This document shows positions 34,046 through 42,864 of a stretch of DNA of 64,000 nt, piece after piece (the first letter of the stretch is position 1; each line of letters begins with the position of its first letter). The stretch spans positions 3,302,501-3,366,500 of the forward strand of contig NZ_CP119421.1 in the NCBI RefSeq assembly GCF_030506305.1. The letters are read 5' to 3'. The translations under genes were made by a program, and so were the position numbers. The notes below the pieces were generated by a model. It did not search any database. It was not told the origin of the DNA and saw only the letters and a list, made by a program, of their open reading frames with translations. The DNA comes from Porifericola rhodea. GTDB taxonomy: Bacteria > Bacteroidota > Bacteroidia > Cytophagales > Cyclobacteriaceae.

Positions 34046-35293
34046 TTATGATTGATTGCTTAGCAATAGGCTTATAGTTTTGAGGTATTCCGGCTCTGCT
34101 TCCTGTAACTTAAGCGACTGTATAGCTCTGGCAGGATGCCTCACCAGCTTTTTACTAATGTTATGTGCAATCTGATCCAGTACCTCATCTGCTAGTTTGA
34201 GGCTTTTGTTACAAGCTAACTCATTACGTACAGCTTCGTACACTGTGGCGGCATACTCTCCTAATACTGCTCTTGCAGGCATTTTTTTATGCCATAGCAT
34301 CATCTCAGCTAGCTCACTATCTATAATCTGCTCTACTTTAGTAACTGCCTCTTCGCGGCTATTACGGGTATTGTGGTTTTCTTCGGCGAGCTTGTCTAGG
34401 TTGATGAGCCTGATATTTTCCTGATGGCTAAGTTTAAAACTAACATTCGCCGGCATACCCAGATCGGCTATCACGCGTTTTTTGTGAGCAGTACCCCAAG
34501 CGCTTTTGATGAGAGAAGGGGAGTGGCTAACTGCCGTAATAATGGCATCGTAAGCTTCTAAATGGTTACTTAATACTTGCTGCCAGGGGGTAACTCCCAG
34601 CCCATGTTGATGGGCAAGAGCTTCTGCTTTACTTTCGGTACGGTTAGCAAGGTTTACTTTTCCAAAGCCAAACTTATGAACGTATCGTAACACCTCTTGC
34701 CCAATCTCTCCACAGCCTATAATTAACAAATGCTTGTGCTGTAACTGTCCTCCAAACTGACTTTTGATTGTTTTTAAAGCCTGGTAAGCGGTTGACATAG
34801 AACCCCTCCTGAAGCTTGTTTCATTGCTAATTCTTTTATGCATTCTAAATACTGCCTGCATCAGCCTCTCCAGTAATGTGCCCTGCAACTGATAATTTCT
34901 GGAACGTTGGAAAGCTTCTTTAACCTGTGTAATGATTTGGGCATCACCCACTACTAACGAATGTAGGCCGCTACCAACGTCTAGTAGATGCTTGGCAGTA
35001 TCGTAGGTGCTGCTGCTAAATTGTAGATACTCCAGGTAGCGGGAGTCGTCACCCAAACCTTTCATACTCAGCCAGTAATGGACAATCTGCTCTATAGAAG
35101 TCTGAGTAGACTCAAAGTAAATCTCCGAACGGTTGCAGGTAGCTAAAACACTGAGGCCAGTTATATCAGGGTACAGCTCTGGAAGTTGGACATACAGCTG
35201 ATGTAACTCATCATGGCTGAAATGGAATTTCTCTCTTACTTCTACCGGCGCTGTATGGTGTGATATTGAAATGTACTGTAATGTTTTTTGCAT
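34046..35293 (-). CDS. hemA: Glutamyl-tRNA reductase
   Basis: 415 residues. It reduces glutamyl-tRNA(Glu) to glutamate-1-semialdehyde, the first committed step of C5 heme synthesis. Signatures: SHHTAPVEVREKF at the N-terminus, VLATCNRSEIYF with the catalytic Cys near residue 52, VGDAQIITQVKEAF, the NADPH-binding LLIIGCGEIGQEV, and ANRTESKAEALA. The C-terminal helical dimerisation domain is complete. It follows the catalase gene after a 65-base gap that holds a stem-loop. Confidence 0.96.
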   Translation of the reverse strand: MQKTLQYISISHHTAPVEVREKFHFSHDELHQLYVQLPELYPDITGLSVLATCNRSEIYFESTQTSIEQIVHYWLSMKGLGDDSRYLEYLQFSSSTYDTAKHLLDVGSGLHSLVVGDAQIITQVKEAFQRSRNYQLQGTLLERLMQAVFRMHKRISNETSFRRGSMSTAYQALKTIKSQFGGQLQHKHLLIIGCGEIGQEVLRYVHKFGFGKVNLANRTESKAEALAHQHGLGVTPWQQVLSNHLEAYDAIITAVSHSPSLIKSAWGTAHKKRVIADLGMPANVSFKLSHQENIRLINLDKLAEENHNTRNSREEAVTKVEQIIDSELAEMMLWHKKMPARAVLGEYAATVYEAVRNELACNKSLKLADEVLDQIAHNISKKLVRHPARAIQSLKLQEAEPEYLKTISLLLSNQS

Positions 35294-35319
35294 TCTTCTG
35301 CTGGATGAAGTATTAGTGT

Positions 35320-35348
35320 AAAGAGAGGCTTATCCCAAGCCCCTCTTT
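35320..35348 (-). other. Intercistronic stem-loop between catalase gene and hemA
   Basis: AAAGAGAGGCTT (35320-35331) pairs with AAGCCCCTCTTT (35337-35348) with a single A-C mismatch and a five-base loop. No U run follows on the minus strand, so full termination is unlikely; partial termination or 3'-end protection of the catalase message is possible. Confidence 0.6.
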
Positions 35349-35358
35349 GGATTAGGAA

Positions 35359-36873
35359 TTAATGTTGTCTTGTAAAATCATCTTTAGAGTAGCCTAACTC
35401 TTTAGCTAGAGCCATTCCAAAGTTGCGATCAGCCATATAGAAATGGGTGATCATCTGCATTTGTACGTCGCGGCTTTTTACCTGCCCCAGATCCCCCAGA
35501 AGATTTTTGAGTAAGCTGGCCTGCTGTTCTTTGTTGAGCGAGCGATAGAAATCTCCTGCCTGCCCAAAATCATTGGTTTTGCTTATCTTCTTCTGTGTGA
35601 TAGCGACATTGTTTACCGGAGTTTCTACAGCTTTGTATTTGCTGTGATCTTTAACCTCTGTTCGTGTACTAGGCTGATAATTAACATCCGCTTCAGGAAA
35701 TTCCTTGTTTCTGCTGCTGGCATAGCCATCTGCATTGTAGTTGACTACTTTCTGTTTAGGCTTGTTAACTTCTATCTGTTGGTAGTTGGCTCCCAAACGA
35801 TGGCGGTGCGTGTCAAAGTACGAGAAAAGACGGCCTTGTAATAGTTTATCTTCAGAAGGTTCTACCCCAGGAATAAGAGAGCCCGGTGAGAAAGCCGCCA
35901 TTTCTATTTCTTCAAAATAGTTAGTAGGGTTCTCATTAAGTGTCATAGTGCCTACTTTATGCAGAGGAATCTGTTCTTCAGGCCAGTCTTTGGTAGCATC
36001 CAGTGGCCAGAAGTCAAAGTCATGCATATTTTCAGGCTTAATCATCTGTACATAAAGATCCCACTGAGGGTAGTCTTTATTATCTATATCTTCACGTAGG
36101 CTCATGGTAGCATGCTGCCAGTCTTTTCCCTGCTGTTCTGCCGCCTCTTCTACACTCAGGTTTTTAACACCCTGGCGGGTTTTCCAGCTATATTTTACAT
36201 ATGTGACCTCTCCCTTTTCGTTGATCCACTTGAAGCCATGCACGCTGCTACCATCCATATACTGGTAACCAGCAGGTATACCCAGGTCAGTGTATAATCT
36301 CATTAGCATATGAGTAGACTCAGGGATGTTAGAGAAGAAGTCAAAAAAGCGATTAGGGTCCTGTTTGTTAGTTACCGGAGAAGGCTTGAGCGAATGCACC
36401 ATATCAGGAAACTTAATGGCATCGCGGATGAAGAATACCGGAAGGTTATTTCCTACGATATCGTAATTTCCTTCTTCAGAGTAAAATTTTACGGCAAAGC
36501 CTCTGGGGTCTCTGGCAGTTTCTGGAGAACCTTTACCGTGAATTACAGTGGAAAACCTAACCAATAGGTCTGTAGTCTTTCCAACTTCCTGAAAAGGTGC
36601 TGCCATCGTGTATTCAGACATATCGTTAGTACACTCAAACACACCAAAAGCACCTGCGCCACGGGCATGTACTACTCTTTCAGGAATTCTTTCTCGGTCA
36701 AATGAAGCTAGTTTCTCTATCAGGTGAATGTCTTCAAGCAAAACCGGGCCGTATTCACCCACAGTTTTTGAGTTCTGATTATCTCCTACCGGCGCTCCAT
36801 AGTCAGTTGTCATTTGCTGCGCAAAACCTCCCAGGGAGATGAGTAATCCTAGTATAAACGTAAGTTTGTTCAT
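35359..36873 (-). CDS. Exported clade 3-type heme catalase
   Basis: A 504-residue catalase that dismutates H2O2. It has the distal-His motif RIPERVVHARGAGAFG, NNLPVFFIRDAIKFPD, and the proximal heme Tyr motif RLFSYFDTHRHRLG. Residues 1-19 (LTFILGLLISLGGFAQQ region) form a clear signal peptide, placing the enzyme in the periplasm or outside, whereas most small-subunit catalases are cytoplasmic. It heads the unit with hemA, hemH and an ankyrin gene. A promoter lies about 150 bases upstream, with inverted repeats in the leader. Confidence 0.93.
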   Translation of the reverse strand: MNKLTFILGLLISLGGFAQQMTTDYGAPVGDNQNSKTVGEYGPVLLEDIHLIEKLASFDRERIPERVVHARGAGAFGVFECTNDMSEYTMAAPFQEVGKTTDLLVRFSTVIHGKGSPETARDPRGFAVKFYSEEGNYDIVGNNLPVFFIRDAIKFPDMVHSLKPSPVTNKQDPNRFFDFFSNIPESTHMLMRLYTDLGIPAGYQYMDGSSVHGFKWINEKGEVTYVKYSWKTRQGVKNLSVEEAAEQQGKDWQHATMSLREDIDNKDYPQWDLYVQMIKPENMHDFDFWPLDATKDWPEEQIPLHKVGTMTLNENPTNYFEEIEMAAFSPGSLIPGVEPSEDKLLQGRLFSYFDTHRHRLGANYQQIEVNKPKQKVVNYNADGYASSRNKEFPEADVNYQPSTRTEVKDHSKYKAVETPVNNVAITQKKISKTNDFGQAGDFYRSLNKEQQASLLKNLLGDLGQVKSRDVQMQMITHFYMADRNFGMALAKELGYSKDDFTRQH

Positions 36874-36922
36874 TAACTTAAATGATCTGGTTAATAGAAT
36901 TATGTTAGATGTTAGTATTAAT

Positions 36923-36947
36923 GACTCAAGAATGAGTCGTTGGAACG
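36923..36947. promoter_or_regulatory. Adjacent inverted repeats in the catalase leader
   Basis: GACTCA-agaa-TGAGTC (36923-36938) abuts CGTTGGAACG (36938-36947, a four-base-arm inverted repeat), 50-75 bases before the catalase ATG and downstream of the predicted transcription start. Either an operator or an mRNA leader hairpin. No known regulator motif is recognised. Confidence 0.4.
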
Positions 36948-37022
36948 ATCAGCCATAACAGATCTATAAAGCAGAGAAAGTAAGGTGCGCACCCAGAGCT
37001 TATTCTATCTTTATTCCAGTAT

Positions 37023-37053
37023 CAAAGGTAAGGGGAGATAAACTATAAGAAAA
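37023..37053 (-). promoter_or_regulatory. Promoter of the catalase unit
   Basis: On the minus strand: TTTT (37053-37050), a 19-base spacer, TACCTTTG (37030-37023), an exact -7 box with one mismatch in the -33 box. The predicted start near 37016 leaves a leader of about 140 bases. Confidence 0.55.
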
Positions 37054-37091
37054 ATCAATAATTTTTATCTTACTATAACTTAAGGTTATTT

Positions 37092-37252
37092 TGTTTGGCG
37101 GGAATTACAGCACTATTGAAAACCCCACGGCAGCCAGTCTATTAACTATTGTGGATGATTAAAGGAAAATAGCCTCAGTGTTGGAATCCGATGAACCCTA
37201 AAGTTTGAGAGAAAAGACTAGAGGAAAAAATAAATACTATTGAAATGAAAAG
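37092..37252. other. Intergenic remainder between the EcsC-type gene and the catalase promoter
   Basis: No gene and no clear regulatory match. A small inverted repeat (ATAAC / GTTAT, 37075-37089) lies just to its left. Confidence 0.4.
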
Positions 37253-37291
37253 AGCAGCTTAAGCTTGAAAAGATTCCCAAGTTAAACTGCT
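37253..37291 (-). terminator. Putative terminator of the EcsC-family gene
   Basis: On the minus strand AGCAGTTTAA pairs with TTAAGCTGCT (one G-T pair) around a long loop, followed by CTTTTCATTTC. The T run is broken, so this is moderate evidence. Confidence 0.5.
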
Positions 37292-37320
37292 ACTCATACT
37301 CGTAAAACGGCTACTAAAGC

Positions 37321-38154
37321 TTATAGCTGAAACCTTTCTACCTTATGGGCATCGCGCCAACGCATACGGTAGGCGTTCATGGCTGTATTGCCAAGATGCC
37401 TGGTAAGGCGATAGTTGACAACTAGCCCAACTGCTGCACCTATGCCGGGAATCATCTGAGCTAACTTGGCCAGATCCAGATAATCACGATACTCCAACTG
37501 AAAGGTGCGCCAGTCAAAAGCATTGATATCATAAGGGAGGGTTTTACTAAGTGCTTCCCACTCATAAATTTGGGCAAACACCTCATTGCGCTGCTGCTGG
37601 CTGGAAAATGCCAGCTGAAAAATCTTTAGCATAAACAGCCGTTCGCGATAGTCTCTCACATCATAGCCATAGATAGCGGCAATCTCATACAGCATCTTCA
37701 TTTTCAGACTTAGAAACAAAGGAAAGTCTGCCAGAGACATTAGAAAACCTCCGGCACCAGTAATGCCTCCTTCGGTAGCAGCTAGTTTATTATAAATGTC
37801 TATGCAGCGGCGTGCTTTATCTTCACGTTCTTTAAAGCTGATGCTGGTAAATGGCTTTTTGGTAGTAAACTCTGAACCGAAGATGATTGAGCGCACCATC
37901 TGTTTGATCGCCAGGGTAACCGCCCGGTGGATTCTTTCAGGAATAATAGTATTGATACGCTGCTGTATGCCTTTAGAAATCTTATTCGCAAGGCTGGGTG
38001 CTTTACGCATTTTTTCTTCCCAGATTACCAGTTCTGCCATGGCTTTTCCTTCGTAAGAACGTAAATATCGCCAGATGTAGGGTTCTTCTTTTTTCTGAGA
38101 AGTCGTACTCAGGTCATTTAATAAAATATTGTTCTGCGTTTGGGTAGTATTCAT
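37321..38154 (-). CDS. EcsC family protein
   Basis: From ATG 38154 the protein has 277 residues. The central GITGAGGFLMSLADFPLFLSL and the later AQMIPGIGAAVGLVVNYRLT are the hydrophobic Gly-rich helices that mark EcsC-family proteins, with acidic and aromatic residues between. In Bacillus, EcsC lies with an ABC exporter, but none is here and function is unknown. The frame stays open upstream to a TTG at 38316, with an ATG at 38178 as another choice; the upstream part is rich in basic residues and unlike the family, so the internal ATG is preferred. Confidence 0.75.
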   Translation of the reverse strand: MNTTQTQNNILLNDLSTTSQKKEEPYIWRYLRSYEGKAMAELVIWEEKMRKAPSLANKISKGIQQRINTIIPERIHRAVTLAIKQMVRSIIFGSEFTTKKPFTSISFKEREDKARRCIDIYNKLAATEGGITGAGGFLMSLADFPLFLSLKMKMLYEIAAIYGYDVRDYRERLFMLKIFQLAFSSQQQRNEVFAQIYEWEALSKTLPYDINAFDWRTFQLEYRDYLDLAKLAQMIPGIGAAVGLVVNYRLTRHLGNTAMNAYRMRWRDAHKVERFQL

Positions 38155-38418
38155 TAATAATGTGTTAATGTTGTACATTTTAAAACGACTTTTGCCGCTG
38201 AAGAGTTCTTCATTGTATATTGATAGCAGTGAGGGGCTACTTATAATCCTGAAAATATTTTTTTTACTAATGACCTTAAGCTGTTTAAGCCTGACCCTTA
38301 TTAGTATCCCAAACAATTGTGCGGCAGGAATGTATTATACCTGAGTCTACCTTTATAGTTGTTATTGGGTAGGGTGCTCAAACACACGAAACTTTTTTAA
38401 ACCACAAATTTTTTAATC

Positions 38419-38622
38419 ATGGCAGTAACAAAAATTATTGAAGTAATCGCAGGATCAGAAAAAAGCTTTGATGATGCAGTAAGAAATGCGTTAACAGAAG
38501 CTTCAAAATCTGTGAAGAACATAACATCGGTTTACGTGAAAGAAATGAAAGCCAATGTGGAAAACAATCAGATAGTATCCTATGGAGTAAACGCCAAAAT
38601 CTCATTTACAGTAAATGATTAG
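38419..38622 (+). CDS. Dodecin family flavin-binding protein
   Basis: 67 residues, the normal dodecin size, with VTKIIEVIAGSEKSFDDAVR and SVKNITSVYVKEMKANVENN, the beta-alpha-beta-beta fold that makes a hollow dodecamer storing flavins. The Trp that usually stacks on the flavin (as in xxW of archaeal dodecin) is not obvious; Tyr45-like residues may replace it. Single gene with its own terminator. Confidence 0.93.
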   Translation: MAVTKIIEVIAGSEKSFDDAVRNALTEASKSVKNITSVYVKEMKANVENNQIVSYGVNAKISFTVND

Positions 38623-38644
38623 GATACAATGATTATATAACTTG

Positions 38645-38672
38645 AGCTCGGGCCATTTGTCCGGGCTTTTTT
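38645..38672 (+). terminator. Terminator of the dodecin gene
   Basis: AGCTCGG pairs with CCGGGCT (one G-T pair), nine-base loop, then seven T. Confidence 0.85.
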
Positions 38673-38790
38673 TATGTATTGATCCCGTCCTCAAGTAAGT
38701 TAACCGAAAAATTGACTAATTTATGAAAAGGGTAGGTGTACTTATCATTAGTGCTATATTAGTAGATACTTAATATTATATCTGCTCAAT

Positions 38791-40248
38791 ATGCATCTCT
38801 TTACGCGCCTGACTACCTTCATAATGTTAACTGTTTTAAGCTGCCAATCCCCGTCACAGGAGATACAGGACCAGCCTCAGAAATCGCCTAATATTCTTTT
38901 TATTTTAGTAGATGATATGGGTTATGGGGATATGTCCGCTTTTAACCCAGATTCTAAAATACCTACTCCCGCCCTGAATAAATTAGCCTCTGAAGGAATG
39001 CGGTTTACAGATGCTCATGCTCCTGCTGCGGTTTGTGTACCTTCGCGTTATGGTCTTATCACGGGTCGTTATCCAGTACGCCGCACGGGTACTTTTGAAG
39101 GTTCGTGGATAGAAAAAGATCGTCTGACACTGCCTGCTATGCTAAAAGAAGCTGGCTATACTACTGCTTGTGTGGGTAAGTGGCATTTAGGCATGGGCGA
39201 GAACGAAAAACAGCCTGAACCCAATGGTGTGCTTAGCTCCGGCCCGGTGGACCGTGGTTTTGACTATTTTTACGGTATTCCTGCATCTTTAGATATTCCG
39301 CCTTACTATTACATAGAAAATAACCAGTGTATATCACTCCCTACTGAAACCATTGAGGGGAACAACTCTCCTGATGTAAGCCCTATACAGGGGGCATTTT
39401 GGAGAGGAGGAAACATATCAGCTGATTTTGATCACGAGCAGGTGCTGCCACGCTTTCAGGAGAAAAGTATAGAGTTTCTTAAAAATCATGAAGCTCAATC
39501 TGATAAACCTTTCTTTTTGTATGTAGCCTTAGCTGCGCCCCATACTCCCTGGCTGCCATTAAAAGAATACGAGGGCAAAAGTGAGGCTGGAACTTATGGT
39601 GATTTTGTTTATCAGGTAGACCAGACGGTAGGTAGTATACTTAATTACCTGCAAGAAGCTAATCTGGATGAAGAAACATTAATCTTCTTTAGTAGTGATA
39701 ATGGGCCGGTCTGGTTTCCGGAAGATGTAGAAAAATACCAGCATCAGGCTACGGCTCATCTAAACGGGATGAAGGGCGATGTTTATGAAGGAGGCCACCG
39801 TATGCCATTTATCGCACGTTGGAAGGGCAAAATTGCTCCTAACAGCAGTAGCGATCAGCTCGTGTGCTTTACAGACATGATGGCGACACTCGCAGAGCTC
39901 AATAATATCCCTCTTTCCCAAAGTACAGCAGCCGAAGATAGTTACAGCTTTTTACCAGTGCTTATGGGTGAGGAAAACATTCCGGGTCTACGCAATACTC
40001 TGTTGGTAGAGTCTGTATATGGCCTATATGCTATGCGTGAGGGAGACTGGGTTTATATTAATGGCCCCGGAGCTGGTGGTTTTACAGCCGGTTATCCACG
40101 TCCAGAGGGGTACCCTTCGCCAGAGGCGGAACCTCAGCTTTTTAATCTGAAAGAGGATCCTTCTCAAACTCAAAATCTCTACCAGGAGCAGAAGGATGTA
40201 GCGAAGCGCCTATCAGACAAACTAGAGGCATATTTAAATATCAATTAA
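38791..40248 (+). CDS. Sulfatase (arylsulfatase-like, S1 family), lipoprotein
   Basis: 485 residues with a lipoprotein signal (FIMLTVLSCQS). NILFILVDDMGYGDMS supplies the paired Asp metal ligands, and CVPSRYGLITGRYP (Cys82) is the sulfatase signature whose Cys is converted to formylglycine by a maturase. GKWHLGMGE, FFLYVALAAPHTPW and FFSSDNGPV complete the active site. It probably removes sulfate esters from marine glycans at the cell surface. No maturase or other sulfatase is adjacent. C-terminal QLFNLKEDPSQTQNLY is typical. Confidence 0.93.
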   Translation: MHLFTRLTTFIMLTVLSCQSPSQEIQDQPQKSPNILFILVDDMGYGDMSAFNPDSKIPTPALNKLASEGMRFTDAHAPAAVCVPSRYGLITGRYPVRRTGTFEGSWIEKDRLTLPAMLKEAGYTTACVGKWHLGMGENEKQPEPNGVLSSGPVDRGFDYFYGIPASLDIPPYYYIENNQCISLPTETIEGNNSPDVSPIQGAFWRGGNISADFDHEQVLPRFQEKSIEFLKNHEAQSDKPFFLYVALAAPHTPWLPLKEYEGKSEAGTYGDFVYQVDQTVGSILNYLQEANLDEETLIFFSSDNGPVWFPEDVEKYQHQATAHLNGMKGDVYEGGHRMPFIARWKGKIAPNSSSDQLVCFTDMMATLAELNNIPLSQSTAAEDSYSFLPVLMGEENIPGLRNTLLVESVYGLYAMREGDWVYINGPGAGGFTAGYPRPEGYPSPEAEPQLFNLKEDPSQTQNLYQEQKDVAKRLSDKLEAYLNIN

Positions 40249-40386
40249 GTCTTCAGGAAAACAGTCACTTTCTAAGCTTTTCTTACGCAGGAGAACATTT
40301 ATTTTTTGTAGGTGTTGAGTAAATGGTAGAACTAGATGTAACCCCATACTTCGTTTGGTTCTCGGCAAGCTTTAATTCAATACAAT

Positions 40387-41082
40387 ATGCGATACGGCTT
40401 CGTGCTGATATGTATACTTATGTGCGTGCTCATAGATGGGTGCGCTGTGCAGCATAGTCTGGATTATAAAAGAAAAGAGGTGACTACAACTACTATAGAT
40501 TTTGCTAAAAATAAGCGTATTCCTGATGTAATTAGAGATGAGGTACTAGAAGCTTTGTCTCACTACCCTGAACTAAAGAATACACCTATAGACTTTGTGT
40601 TTCGCAAAGATATTATCAAATCTTTTATGCAGGCACAGCCTCGCTGGTTTGGAATTTTTCAGTCCAGGCGTAAACGAGCCTATGTGGTTAAAATTACGCC
40701 GGCTCTCAAGCTGAAAGAGAAATCAATACCTGTAGAAGAATTACCGCGAGAAACACTGATCGGCTGGATAGGTCATGAGTTGGGCCATATTATGGATTAT
40801 CAGACAAGAAGCGGGCTGGGACTTATTCGTTTTGGGCTTGGGTATTTAAGTTCAGAATCATACCTGAAAAGGGCAGAGCAAACCGCTGATTTGTTTGCGA
40901 TTAACCACGGTCTGGGAAGCGAAATTTTAAGCACCAAAAATTTTATTTTGGATCACGCACAAATACCAATGACTTATAAAAACAGAATCAGGCGACTTTA
41001 TATGTCGCCTGAAGAAGTTATGGAGCACATTGATGATGATGATGACAGCCTGCTTCCAATTGATGAGGTAGATAATGATTAA
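40387..41082 (+). CDS. Lipoprotein with an HExxH metalloprotease-like motif
   Basis: 231 residues, signal and lipobox (LMCVLIDGC). WIGHELGHIMDYQ contains HELGH (His130-Glu131-His134), a zinc-protease motif, and AEQTAD with Glu164/Asp168 about 30 residues later could give the third ligand, as in gluzincins or metzincin-like minimal proteases. The C-terminus is acidic (HIDDDDDS). I do not recognise a named family. It would act in the periplasm or at the outer membrane. It converges on the GH3-type gene with six bases between. Confidence 0.7.
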   Translation: MRYGFVLICILMCVLIDGCAVQHSLDYKRKEVTTTTIDFAKNKRIPDVIRDEVLEALSHYPELKNTPIDFVFRKDIIKSFMQAQPRWFGIFQSRRKRAYVVKITPALKLKEKSIPVEELPRETLIGWIGHELGHIMDYQTRSGLGLIRFGLGYLSSESYLKRAEQTADLFAINHGLGSEILSTKNFILDHAQIPMTYKNRIRRLYMSPEEVMEHIDDDDDSLLPIDEVDND

Positions 41083-41088
41083 TCTACC

Positions 41089-42618
41089 TTATAGACTTTT
41101 GTTAAACTCTTGCCATTCGTTAAACTCTTCCTCTTTCATCACACGAGGCATCTTCACCTGTCCGCCCTTTTTCTTTTCGCGCTCATTCCATTGATAAAAA
41201 ACATCAGGAGATACTACACTTACTTTAACATCTTTTAAAGCTTTGCTTCGTGCTACATTATAGTTTTTATTCACACTCTTCAAATGTTCATCTAATGCTT
41301 CGGCAAGAGCTTTTTCATCAGTATCAGTGTCGCTGTCTACACCCAGATACCAATGATGTATATAGTCGTTTTCGGGACGTACGGCAGCAACTGTGAACTC
41401 AGGAATAGCAATATTGAATTTTTCTTCCAGATGCTTAATTCCGTCGTTCATTTTCAGTACTGATAGCTGAGAGCCTACCACATTTAAAAAGTGCTTGGTA
41501 CGACCAGAGATGATTATTTCCGCTCTCTTTTTGTCGGTAAATTGTATGGTGTCGCCTATCATGTAGCGCCATGCTCCAGATACAGTGGAAATTATTAAGG
41601 CATAGTCTACACCTTCCTCCACTTCTTCTAGTGTAAGAGCTTTGGTTCCCTGTACTATGGCGCCGTTCTCATCTATATGTTCATCTTTGAAAGGAACAAA
41701 CTCAAAGAAAATTCCATTGCGAGTAGAAAGCTTCATGGCCATATGCTCATTAGGGCGAGCCTGAAAAGCGATAAAGCCCTCTGAGGTAAGATAAGTGTCA
41801 ATAATTGTGATAGGGTGACCCAGCAAAGCCTCAAAACTTTTACGGTAAGGTTCAAAGGCGACGCCTCCAGAAGTAAAAACACTTAGGTTAGGCCATATCT
41901 CATGGATGTGGTTTAGGTTATGGTATTCAATTACCTTTTTTAACATGAGTTCATTCCAGGAAGGAATACCACTTAGTGCCCCAATATCCCAGTCTTTTGC
42001 GTTTTTAGCAATCTGCTCCACTCTTTCGTCCCAGTCAGAGAGGGCAGAAATCTCAGCGCCCGGACGATAATAGCCTCTGAACCAGGAAGGAATATTGCTG
42101 GCAGAAATACCGCTAATCTCTCCCTCAAGATGGTCTCCATTATGCCCCAGATCGGTAGAACTACCCAGCATCATTACTTCACGCTCAAAAAAGTCAGCAG
42201 GTAAATCAAAATTGGAGAGAGCCAATACCTGAGCGATACCAGTTTTACGAATCGCGTCCAGCATGTCGTCGGTTACAGGAATACGTTTGCTGCTATTTCC
42301 GGTAGTACCTGAACTCAGGGCATAATAATTAGGTTTGCCGGGCCAGGTAATATCTTCGGCTCCCTCTAACTGGCGTTGCCACCATTCTTCGGAAATGAGA
42401 TTATAGTCATGGTAAGGTACCGTATCCGCAAAAGCCTGATACATATCCTCTTTCTCAAGTAGTTTTGAAAAATTATAGTATTTGCCAAAAGCAGTATTTC
42501 TGGCTTTTTTCAGCAGTTGCGTAAGTGTTTCTTTTTGTTCCTCTATAGGAGAGGATTCTGGTACAACCCTATCAGTAAACTCCAGAGCTGTTTTAATAAT
42601 ATTGCCTAGTACGGCCAT
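41089..42618 (-). CDS. GH3 auxin-responsive promoter family protein (acyl-adenylating enzyme)
   Basis: 509 residues. YALSSGTTGNSSKRIPVTDDM is the ATP/AMP-binding loop of the GH3 group, and FTSGGVAFEPYRKSFEALLG, IIDTYLTSEGFIAFQ and YMIGDTIQFTDKKR follow in the family order. Plant GH3 enzymes conjugate amino acids to jasmonate or auxin through acyl-adenylates; bacterial ones occur widely in Bacteroidota with unknown acid and amine substrates. Cytoplasmic. Monocistronic. Confidence 0.88.
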   Translation of the reverse strand: MAVLGNIIKTALEFTDRVVPESSPIEEQKETLTQLLKKARNTAFGKYYNFSKLLEKEDMYQAFADTVPYHDYNLISEEWWQRQLEGAEDITWPGKPNYYALSSGTTGNSSKRIPVTDDMLDAIRKTGIAQVLALSNFDLPADFFEREVMMLGSSTDLGHNGDHLEGEISGISASNIPSWFRGYYRPGAEISALSDWDERVEQIAKNAKDWDIGALSGIPSWNELMLKKVIEYHNLNHIHEIWPNLSVFTSGGVAFEPYRKSFEALLGHPITIIDTYLTSEGFIAFQARPNEHMAMKLSTRNGIFFEFVPFKDEHIDENGAIVQGTKALTLEEVEEGVDYALIISTVSGAWRYMIGDTIQFTDKKRAEIIISGRTKHFLNVVGSQLSVLKMNDGIKHLEEKFNIAIPEFTVAAVRPENDYIHHWYLGVDSDTDTDEKALAEALDEHLKSVNKNYNVARSKALKDVKVSVVSPDVFYQWNEREKKKGGQVKMPRVMKEEEFNEWQEFNKSL

Positions 42619-42820
42619 ATCTGTAAAAATTTGTGATGTGTTAGGTTAAAAAGTTATTCAAGTTGAATACATACTAACTAACGCTCATCTCCTCACTTAG
42701 TTTAAGGATTTTTACTGGTCTATGTAACTTCAGACTTACTGCATATTCAAGCAAATCAGCAAAGTGCGGAATGGATCAATTTCAACAATTAGATTAACCT
42801 CTGTCGGAAAGTTGCGTTGA

Positions 42821-42836
42821 GCTAACTATCGTTAGC
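42821..42836. promoter_or_regulatory. Inverted repeat GCTAAC-tatc-GTTAGC upstream of the VOC gene
   Basis: A perfect six-base-arm inverted repeat with a four-base centre, 28 bases before the ATG of the VOC gene. Operator or leader hairpin; no regulator known. Confidence 0.35.
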
Positions 42837-42864
42837 GAATTCGTAAATATAAATAATTACTATT

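Noticed and set aside
41030-41060. Short GAT repeat (run of Asp codons)
   Set aside because: Part of the acidic tail of the HExxH lipoprotein; too short to be treated as a tandem repeat locus.
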